Shown here in pieces: positions 7,226 to 13,603 of a stretch of DNA of 23,003 bases. This stretch comes from Candidatus Gastranaerophilales bacterium HUM_12 (GTDB lineage Bacteria; Cyanobacteriota; Vampirovibrionia; Gastranaerophilales; Gastranaerophilaceae). Under the pieces are notes generated by a model, which was not told the origin of the DNA, ran no database searches, and saw nothing but the letters and a program-made list of their open reading frames with translations. A program made the position numbers and the translations under genes. Every line of letters starts with the position of its first letter. The first letter of the stretch is position 1. The DNA lies in NCBI GenBank assembly GCA_002102825.1, contig DABJ01000036.1:15910-38912 (forward strand). The letters run 5' to 3'.

Positions 7226-8789
7226 TTTTTTAGAATATTTTTATACAGATAAATTTGACGAAAAAATTATTCTTAAAAAGAATAGTAAAAATTATTCTGT
7301 AAAAATGGTTAAAGATTTAGTATTTGAAAGAATTCAAAATAATCTAACTTTAAACTCAACTTCAAAAGATTTTGATAATTTTTCATTTGTAATAAATTTT
7401 TTGGCTGAAATTTTCACAAATAAAAATATTTTTATTGATGAAATAAATAGTAAAAAAATTATTGATAATGGTAAATTTAATGGCTTTACCGAATTAAATC
7501 CAAAAGATATAATTATCAATTTTCAAACTTCCGGAACAACGGGAGAAAAAAAGATTGTGCAAAAATCTTTAGAAAATTTGTTCTCTGAGTCCGAAGCATT
7601 GAAAAATCAATTTCCAACTTTACTAAAAGATAAAGAATTTATTTCTACAACAACAATGAATCATCTGTTTGGGTTTACATTTCATTTGATATTGCCATTG
7701 AATAGCGAAAACGTCATAAATACAGACACTGTTGCAGTTCCGGAGAATATAAATGTCGAAAATTCATGTCTGATTTCAACACCATCTTTCATTGCTAAGA
7801 TGGCAAAGTATCAAAATTATCCTGTCAAAAATCCGCAAGTGTTGATTACGGCGGGTGCTGAACTCAAAGAAAATGTTTTCAAATTTGCAAAAGAAATTTC
7901 ATCTGATGTTATAGAGATTTACGGAAGTACAGAAACCGGTGTTATTGCATATAGAAATTCTTTTGATGAAAAATTTCACATTTTTAAAGAGGTTGAACTT
8001 GATTGCAGTGAAAATTTTGCAATGGTTAAAACAAATTTTTCTTTGATATCTCCTGTGAAAATAATGGATAAAATCGAAAAATTTTACAACGATGACATTC
8101 TTGTAAAAGGTCGAACAGATAGAGTTTATAAAATTCAGGAAAAAAGAATTTCTGCACTTGAAATTGAAAAAGTTTTGAATTCTTGCGAGTTTTTAAAAGA
8201 TTCTTATATTGTAAAAACAGATGAAAAATTGGCATGTCTTGCGGTGTTAACTCAAGTCGGTTTAGATTATTTGACCGAAAATAATATCGTAGAACTTATA
8301 AAAAAACTAAAATCTATAGTTAAAACAAAATATGAGATTGTTCCGCAAAAATGGAAATTTATTGATGAAATTCCGCATACAGTTAATGGCAAAATTGATA
8401 AAAAAGAAATTAATTATCTCTTCGATTTGAATTTGTCTTTTCCTGTTGTAGTTGACAAAAATTTTGAGGACGGTAAATTTACGGTTTCGTTATATTTTTA
8501 TAGCAACTGTAATTTCTTTAAGGGGCATTTTAACGGATTTCATATTGTTCCGGGGGTTGTACAACTATTTTACGCACAATATTTTGCTCGGAGATTTTTT
8601 GGTGTAGATTGTGTTTCAGGACAATATCGAAAGATAAAATTCACTAATATAATTCAACCTGACAAAGTTTTGAAACTTGAGTTAGAACAAATTAAAAATG
8701 GTATAAGTTATAAATATATTGACGAGAATTGCGGATATTCCTCCGGAATTTTACCGATAAAGACATTGAATGAGGAAATTAAAGCATGA
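7215..8789 (+). CDS. apeH-apeI: AMP-forming acyl-ACP ligase fused to ApeI-like dehydratase
   Basis: A 524-residue two-domain protein. Residues 1 to about 400 are an adenylate-forming ligase: P-loop F-Q-T-S-G-T-T-G at 103-110, Y-G-S-T-E-T-G at 236-242, G-R-T-D-R at 299-303 and N-G-K-I-D with the adenylation lysine Lys393. Residues about 410-515 are a hotdog dehydratase with F-F-K-G-H-F-N-G-F and P-G-V-V-Q at 434-450; His438 is the likely catalytic residue. The ligase half should activate an aromatic starter acid with ATP and load it on an ACP; the other half dehydrates extension intermediates. An A-G-A-G-GA-type ribosome binding site lies about five bases upstream of the ATG. It overlaps apeG by 11 bp and apeK by 4 bp. 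The substrate cannot be read from sequence alone. Confidence 0.82.
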   Translation: MIANFLEYFYTDKFDEKIILKKNSKNYSVKMVKDLVFERIQNNLTLNSTSKDFDNFSFVINFLAEIFTNKNIFIDEINSKKIIDNGKFNGFTELNPKDIIINFQTSGTTGEKKIVQKSLENLFSESEALKNQFPTLLKDKEFISTTTMNHLFGFTFHLILPLNSENVINTDTVAVPENINVENSCLISTPSFIAKMAKYQNYPVKNPQVLITAGAELKENVFKFAKEISSDVIEIYGSTETGVIAYRNSFDEKFHIFKEVELDCSENFAMVKTNFSLISPVKIMDKIEKFYNDDILVKGRTDRVYKIQEKRISALEIEKVLNSCEFLKDSYIVKTDEKLACLAVLTQVGLDYLTENNIVELIKKLKSIVKTKYEIVPQKWKFIDEIPHTVNGKIDKKEINYLFDLNLSFPVVVDKNFEDGKFTVSLYFYSNCNFFKGHFNGFHIVPGVVQLFYAQYFARRFFGVDCVSGQYRKIKFTNIIQPDKVLKLELEQIKNGISYKYIDENCGYSSGILPIKTLNEEIKA

Positions 8790-9202
8790 GTTTATTTGAA
8801 TCAAATAGTACTGTAACAGTTGCATTTTCTGACTTGGATCCAATGAATATTGTTTGGCACGGAAATTATTTAAAATTTTTGGAACTTGCCAGAGGTGAAA
8901 TGTTTGAAAAATTAGGTTTTGGTTATATGACAATGCATGCAAATAATGTTATGTACCCGATTGCAAAGATGGATTTGAAATATATTGCTCCTGCAAAGTT
9001 GCATGATGTTTTGAATGTAAAATGTTCTCTAGAAGAGCTTGAACCTGCAATAATTATCAAATATACAATAACTAATGCAAAAACCGAAGAAAAATTATTT
9101 AAAGCCTCTTCTCTTCAAATTTGTATAACTGTTGATACGGGAGAAACTTTATACACAGCGCCTCAAAAATTAAAAAAATGTTTGGAGAAAAAAATTGTTT
9201 AA
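8786..9202 (+). CDS. apeK: Acyl thioesterase, ApeK-like (4HBT/YbgC hotdog family)
   Basis: A 138-residue hotdog thioesterase. The family signature is at residues 14-35: F-S-D-L-D-P-M-N-I-V-W-H-G-N-Y-L, with the catalytic acid among Asp16/Asp18, followed by the L-E-L-A-R-G-E helix. It would hydrolyse or edit acyl-ACP or acyl-CoA thioesters; in aryl polyene systems ApeK is thought to be a housekeeping or release thioesterase. The ATG overlaps the ligase stop (ATGA) and a GAGGAAA site lies about eight bases upstream. Its end overlaps the LolA-like gene by 8 bp. Confidence 0.82.
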   Translation: MSLFESNSTVTVAFSDLDPMNIVWHGNYLKFLELARGEMFEKLGFGYMTMHANNVMYPIAKMDLKYIAPAKLHDVLNVKCSLEELEPAIIIKYTITNAKTEEKLFKASSLQICITVDTGETLYTAPQKLKKCLEKKIV

Positions 9203-9713
9203 AAAGTTTTTAATTCTGATATTTGCAATATTTTTGATTAACTTGCCGGCATGCGCTGATGTTTTTAACCACCCGCAAAAGTTGTCTGTGATAATTCCAC
9301 AAATGCCGGAATTGAATAGTATTAATTGTAAATTTAAACAAGAAAAAACTATTCCGAACTCTACTGCTAATATCAAATCTTCCGGTGATTTTAGGTTTAT
9401 CAAGAACAAGGGTGTTGTTTTTAATACAACGTATCCTCTTCATTCAACAACTTCATATAACACGACTGAATATCGTCAAGTTAACGAAATTGTGAATGCA
9501 ATTTCTAATAAATCTTACTCTAAAATAGAACGAGTTTTCAATTTTTATTTCACCAAGAACAAGGACGAATGGCAGTTAGGTTTAATTCCAAAGAAAAATC
9601 AACAAGCTGCAAAATATCTTGCTTCTGTTGAAATACACGGGAAATCTTATATAACACAAATGATTATCAAAACGACAAATTCTACAAAAACGACAATATG
9701 GTTTAGTAAATGA
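9195..9713 (+). CDS. apeL: LolA-like periplasmic carrier, ApeL-like
   Basis: A 172-residue exported protein. Residues 1-21 form a signal peptide (two lysines, a long Ile/Leu/Phe core, then P-A-C-A before Asp22). The mature part shows the outer-membrane lipoprotein carrier pattern: K-F-K-Q-E-K-T near 47-53, then S-S-G-D-F-R-F and a K-G-V-V-F-N-T-T-Y-P segment. LolA proteins ferry lipid-anchored cargo across the periplasm; here the cargo is presumably the lipidated polyene. The start is a TTG at 9195, supported by GGAGAAA at 9184-9190 and by the position of the signal peptide. Cys19 within L-P-A-C could be a weak lipobox, so a lipoprotein form is possible. Confidence 0.76.
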   Translation: MFKKFLILIFAIFLINLPACADVFNHPQKLSVIIPQMPELNSINCKFKQEKTIPNSTANIKSSGDFRFIKNKGVVFNTTYPLHSTTSYNTTEYRQVNEIVNAISNKSYSKIERVFNFYFTKNKDEWQLGLIPKKNQQAAKYLASVEIHGKSYITQMIIKTTNSTKTTIWFSK

Positions 9714-11836
9714 TAAAGAAAGAAAATATATTCAGAATATTTTTAATGTTTGGTTTTATTGTTTTAACGGTTTTTGCCGTAATTAGAATGCGACCTGTTG
9801 AAACTGGGATTTTGTCGGGTTTTTTAAATCCTCAAAATGAATTGCAAAAACAACTCATTGAACTTTCTGATATTTCATCATCTACATTGAATGTGATTAT
9901 TGAATCTCAATATTCTGAAAACATTGAAAATGCTAAAGATGAATTATTTAATCTTTTAAATAAAACAAATATTAAAAAAGACAAGTTTAATTCTGATAGA
10001 TTACTCGAAATTTATAGCAAATATCCGAATAATTTTATTTCTTACAACAGGCGACAATTATTAAAAAATAAAAACTACAAAGAACTTTCACAAATTAGCC
10101 TTGAACAACTCTATAATCCTTTAGGATTTTTCATTCAGACACCTGATAAAGATCCGTATTTATTTGCGACGGATTATGTTTTGAATTTGCAAAATCCTTA
10201 TTTTGACACTTTTAATAATACAAAAGAATTTAACGGTAAGTATTATTCAAAAATTTTTCTAAAGGTTACAAATCCAAAAACATTAAATAAAGATTTAAAG
10301 ACTCTAATAAAATTTCAACAAAAATGTAATAAAAAAGAGGATATTAAGGTATATTTAACAGGAACTCCTATCCATACTTTTGTAACCAGTCACAAATCTT
10401 CATTTGAAATTAATATTATTTGTATAATTTCATTTTTGTCAATAATGTTTATTTGTAAAAAATATTTTAATTCTTTGAAGATATTTATTCCGATTTTGTT
10501 GAGTATAAGTTTTGGTTTAATTGTCGGATACTTAACAACAATTGTTATTCTAGGACAAATGCATGTCCTGACGATTGTTTTTGCAACATCATTGATTGGT
10601 ATAAGTTTGGACTATTCGTTTCATTATATTATTTCAGAATTGAAAAATATAAACATCATCAAAAGTCTTACTGTTTCAATGTTGACGACGGTTGTAGCTT
10701 TTCTTCTTTTATTATTTAGTGGAGTTGAGCTTCTTAAACAAATCGGAATTTATACTGCATCAGGACTTGTTGGAGTGTATTTGTTTGTGATTTTAATTCT
10801 TCCGATGTTAAAGAACTTTTATCCTAAAACTACAGGGGATATCAAACTTCCGAATATTTCAAAATATAGAAATATTTTGGTTTTAGTGATTGTAATTGTT
10901 TCAATAATTGGTTTTTGTCGAATAAAAACAAGTGATGATATCAGAACTTTATACATTCCACAAAAAAAATTATTACAGGCTGAAATATTGAATAATAAAG
11001 TTTTCAAAATGCCTGAAATAACGTTTATTACAATCAAAGGAAATTCTGTAAACAAAATTATTGAACAAGAAGAACTTATTGGCGATAAACTCAATAAAGA
11101 TGGAGTTTTATATTTTTCTTTAGCTCAATTTTTACCATCGGCAAAACGACAAATGGAAAATCGACAAATGGTTAAAGATTTATATCAAAATAATTTATAT
11201 AATTATGCGAATTTCCTTGATTTGGGTACAAAAAATTCTCTAAAAAAAGCAAGCTTAAAAAATGATGTTCAAGATTTTACTAAAAATAATAATGATGTTT
11301 TGAAAAACTTTATGTTAGACAAAAACACTTCTTATATGATTGTTTTTGGAAAATATAAGCCTTTAACTCTAGGAAAAAATATAAATCAAATAAAATTAGC
11401 AGATAATATTTCTCAAATAATGAAATCTATCAGAATTAAATTCGTGAAAATTTTACCATTTATATTTTTAATTTATTTTATTTTACTTTCAATTTGTTAT
11501 AAACCGCTAAAGGCTGTAAAAATAATCTCTGCACCGCTAATAGCATCTATTTTTGCAATCGGATTTACATCTTTAATCGGGCAACAAATTGATATTTTTC
11601 ATATTTTATCAATCTTTTTAATTCTTGGTTTTAGTTTGGATTATTCAATATTCATGGCAAATGGAGGAAAAGAATCAAAAGATGCAGTCTTTATTTCGTT
11701 CATTTCTACATTTATATCATTTACTTTGCTTGCATTTACAAGCTTTAAACTTATAAGTTCAATGGGAATAATCCTTGCAATCGGATTATTAACTTCTTAC
11801 CTTTTAGGACTTGCGTTTTTTCTTAAAAAAGAGTAA
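9710..11836 (+). CDS. apeM: MMPL/RND-family exporter, ApeM-like
   Basis: A 708-residue polytopic membrane transporter made of two similar halves. Each has a large periplasmic loop (about 30-230 and 405-575) followed by a block of five membrane helices (about 233-370 and 581-705), plus a leading helix in each half (8-25 and 386-403). The internal repeat is seen in G-I-S-L-D-Y-S (298-304) and G-F-S-L-D-Y-S (640-646), whose aspartates 301 and 644 are candidate proton-relay residues. It should move the finished polyene lipid out of the inner membrane to the LolA-like carrier. It starts with ATGA overlap on apeL and ends the rightward arm five bases before the convergent MerR gene. No terminator hairpin is evident after it. 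Confidence 0.85.
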   Translation: MIKKENIFRIFLMFGFIVLTVFAVIRMRPVETGILSGFLNPQNELQKQLIELSDISSSTLNVIIESQYSENIENAKDELFNLLNKTNIKKDKFNSDRLLEIYSKYPNNFISYNRRQLLKNKNYKELSQISLEQLYNPLGFFIQTPDKDPYLFATDYVLNLQNPYFDTFNNTKEFNGKYYSKIFLKVTNPKTLNKDLKTLIKFQQKCNKKEDIKVYLTGTPIHTFVTSHKSSFEINIICIISFLSIMFICKKYFNSLKIFIPILLSISFGLIVGYLTTIVILGQMHVLTIVFATSLIGISLDYSFHYIISELKNINIIKSLTVSMLTTVVAFLLLLFSGVELLKQIGIYTASGLVGVYLFVILILPMLKNFYPKTTGDIKLPNISKYRNILVLVIVIVSIIGFCRIKTSDDIRTLYIPQKKLLQAEILNNKVFKMPEITFITIKGNSVNKIIEQEELIGDKLNKDGVLYFSLAQFLPSAKRQMENRQMVKDLYQNNLYNYANFLDLGTKNSLKKASLKNDVQDFTKNNNDVLKNFMLDKNTSYMIVFGKYKPLTLGKNINQIKLADNISQIMKSIRIKFVKILPFIFLIYFILLSICYKPLKAVKIISAPLIASIFAIGFTSLIGQQIDIFHILSIFLILGFSLDYSIFMANGGKESKDAVFISFISTFISFTLLAFTSFKLISSMGIILAIGLLTSYLLGLAFFLKKE

Positions 11837-11841
11837 AAATT

Positions 11842-12258
11842 CTAAACTGTTTCTGTTTCAACTTGATGGTTGTTCATTGGATTCCAACCGTCTTTCAAGT
11901 TATTTTTGATAAGGTTTTGATAGTATTTTTCTTTATAATTTAGCAAATCCATTTGTTGTTGAAGTTCAAGCATTTGTTGTTCGGCTTTTAGTTTTGTCGC
12001 TTGAATGATTTCGTATCTTTCAGGAATTGTAGAATCACCTTTTATGCATAAATCAATGTATCTTTTGATTGCTTTATTTTCAGTTCCGACCGCTCTTAAG
12101 CATTTTACAATTCTAACCCAATCTAAATCGTTGTCTGAAAAAAGTCTGATATTATTTTTGTTTCTTTTTATGAATGGGAAAAATCCGCTTTTTGCCCAAA
12201 AACGAAGGGTATGTTCTGATATATCCATTTTTTTTGCAACTTCTTTGATTGTGTACAT
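11842..12258 (-). CDS. MerR-family transcriptional regulator
   Basis: A 138-residue protein. The N-terminal winged helix-turn-helix spans residues 3-70, with I-K-E-V-A-K-K-M-D-I-S, T-L-R-F-W and R-L-F-S-D-N-D-L, the standard MerR blocks. A long coiled coil (about 85-115, Glu/Gln/Leu rich) provides dimerisation. No cysteine cluster for metal or redox sensing follows it, and no drug-binding domain, so this is one of the small unclassified MerR proteins. AGGAGG at 12271-12266 lies seven bases before the ATG. It is convergent with apeM and divergent from the following small gene. Regulation of the ape cluster is possible by proximity only. Confidence 0.86.
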   Translation of the reverse strand: MYTIKEVAKKMDISEHTLRFWAKSGFFPFIKRNKNNIRLFSDNDLDWVRIVKCLRAVGTENKAIKRYIDLCIKGDSTIPERYEIIQATKLKAEQQMLELQQQMDLLNYKEKYYQNLIKNNLKDGWNPMNNHQVETETV

Positions 12259-12265
12259 ATAAAAG

Positions 12266-12305
12266 CCTCCTTTAATTATATTTTAGCATAGAAAACCTCT
12301 ACTAT
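12266..12305 (-). promoter_or_regulatory. MerR gene promoter region with imperfect dyad
   Basis: Upstream of the strong AGGAGG site lie TGCTAAAAT (an extended -10 candidate) and an overlapping TATAAT on the minus strand. The bases 12288-12305 form an imperfect dyad (ATAG...CTAT with internal matches). MerR proteins often bind dyads in their own promoter, so this may be an autoregulatory operator. The -35 box is not clear. Confidence 0.35.
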
Positions 12306-12385
12306 ATTTAGATTAGATATTTAAAGTTCTGAATAAATTTGCCGACATGACAAATAGCAATTTAAAAACTTGCAAGGAGCATCGT

Positions 12386-12754
12386 ATGTTTAATTCTGTA
12401 AACAATCCTTTTGGGCAAAGAATTGACTCTGCAGTTTCTACCGGTCAGGAAAAAAGACAAAATCAACAAAACCAACAACAAAGAGAAGAGAAAAAGTATC
12501 TTGAAAGTGATGACAAAGACGAAGTTAAAATTGGAGGTTTACCTATTTTAACAGAAGATGAAATCCTTTCTATGACTAGGTCTTATATTGAAAAATTAAA
12601 ATCCGAAAATGAGAATAACGAAAAAGTTCTAAAAAAATTAGATAAATTTTTAGAAAAATTCGACGTAAAAAAATTTATGAAACGTAACCCGAATATGACC
12701 AGTCCGGATTTTCACATGGTTATGTACAACGAAACTTGTGGTTTGTTGCAATAA
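12386..12754 (+). CDS. Small hypothetical protein, Gln-rich N terminus
   Basis: A 122-residue protein I do not recognise. The ATG at 12386 is preferred over one 13 codons upstream because AAGGAG (12374-12379) sits at normal spacing before it. Residues about 20-40 are rich in Gln, Asn, Arg and Glu and look disordered. Residues about 50-95 are charged and helical with heptad-like Leu/Ile spacing (I-L-S-M-T-R-S-Y-I-E-K-L, then V-L-K-K-L-D-K-F-L-E-K-F). The tail contains M-K-R-N-P-N-M-T-S-P-D-F and a single Cys. No signal peptide or membrane segment is seen, so it is probably cytoplasmic. It ends one base before the convergent prepilin-like gene. The clear ribosome site and ordinary codon use argue that it is real. 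Confidence 0.72.
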   Translation: MFNSVNNPFGQRIDSAVSTGQEKRQNQQNQQQREEKKYLESDDKDEVKIGGLPILTEDEILSMTRSYIEKLKSENENNEKVLKKLDKFLEKFDVKKFMKRNPNMTSPDFHMVMYNETCGLLQ

Positions 12755-12755
12755 A

Positions 12756-13502
12756 TTATCTATAATTAGTAGCTTCTTTCATCATTTGTTCTGTAGATTT
12801 TGAAGAACCTTTGTTTGTATTTTCGTTGTGCCCCGGAAGACAAGCAGACGGTGGCAGAATTTTTACTGCCGTAACGTATTGAGTTCCGTTAACAATTTTT
12901 GAATTTGTTGCTTTTATTGCAAATGTGAAAACATCTTGTCCCCATTTGTTAGGGGCTTTACGACCATTAACATCAATTGCAAATTGTGTTAAAGAATTAT
13001 TTCCATCTGTAAATAAAATCATACTGTTATCCAAAACATAAGCATGACCGTTTGTTAAGTCTGTAAAGCAAGAATCTTCCTGCGGGCTTGGATAATTGTC
13101 ATTATCCGGAATACAACCCTCACTTCTTGGGTTTGTTTGGCAAAATCTTGTTGCTCCCATTGCTCTAACAAATTTATTTTCTAAAGTTCCGCATTGTTGG
13201 GAAGTTGCATTCAAATTATTTAAATCTGCGATTGACAAACCATAAGTATCAACATCAGTCTCAGACGGTTTTGTATAGCAGTTATAAATCTGTCCATCAT
13301 CAACATTAATACTTTGTAGAGCTGATTCCATTTTAGAATAAGCTGTTTTGAATTCAGCAAGTCTTGCTCTCTGTTGAATAGAAGTCCCAATAGTTGATAG
13401 TGTCATCGTCGCAATGAAACCAATCAATGTAAGTGTTACCATAATTTCTGATAGAGTAAATGCAGATTTTTTATTATTCCAGTTCATATTCACCAATCCC
13501 AT
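12756..13502 (-). CDS. Type IV pilin-like / type II secretion pseudopilin
   Basis: A 248-residue class III-signal protein. A short basic leader ends Asn-Lys-Lys-Ser-Ala, followed by F-T-L-S-E-I-M-V-T-L-T-L-I-G, with the Glu at position +5 of the mature protein, so a prepilin peptidase should cleave before Phe15 (Ala instead of Gly at -1). One hydrophobic helix (about 15-36) leads into a large Cys-containing globular domain that includes G-A-T-R-F-C and a D-V-N-G-R-K-A-P-N-K-W-G-Q segment typical of these pseudopilins. Two starts are possible: Met1 at 13502, with a -10 box six bases upstream (leaderless), or Met6 at 13487 with GGTGA just before it. No assembly genes are nearby, so it is probably an orphan minor pilin or secreted surface protein. 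Confidence 0.8.
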   Translation of the reverse strand: MGLVNMNWNNKKSAFTLSEIMVTLTLIGFIATMTLSTIGTSIQQRARLAEFKTAYSKMESALQSINVDDGQIYNCYTKPSETDVDTYGLSIADLNNLNATSQQCGTLENKFVRAMGATRFCQTNPRSEGCIPDNDNYPSPQEDSCFTDLTNGHAYVLDNSMILFTDGNNSLTQFAIDVNGRKAPNKWGQDVFTFAIKATNSKIVNGTQYVTAVKILPPSACLPGHNENTNKGSSKSTEQMMKEATNYR

Positions 13503-13508
13503 ACACCT

Positions 13509-13537
13509 ATTTTAACATGTTTTTAGGGTGTCGTCAA
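13509..13537 (-). promoter_or_regulatory. Sigma-70-type promoter for the prepilin gene, leaderless layout
   Basis: On the minus strand TTGACG (13537-13532) and TAAAAT (13514-13509) are separated by 17 bp, close to consensus. The -10 box ends exactly six bases before the ATG at 13502, so transcription should begin at or next to the start codon. Confidence 0.65.
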
Positions 13538-13603
13538 TGGTGATATAAAATGACGCATTGTTGTTTTTTGTGTTAATTTATATTTATAAGGAACGGGTAA
13601 TTT

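Noticed and set aside
1373..11836. Housekeeping fatty acid synthesis cluster
   Set aside because: There is no enoyl reductase, FabD or FabH, while there are two ACPs, a CLF-like short KS, a LolA-like carrier and an MMPL exporter, which point to polyene synthesis.
13532..13555. CGTCA/TGACG inverted repeat as an operator between the prepilin and uvrA2 genes
   Set aside because: The left arm is explained as the -35 box TTGACG of the prepilin promoter; five-base arms with a 14-base gap are too weak to claim separately.
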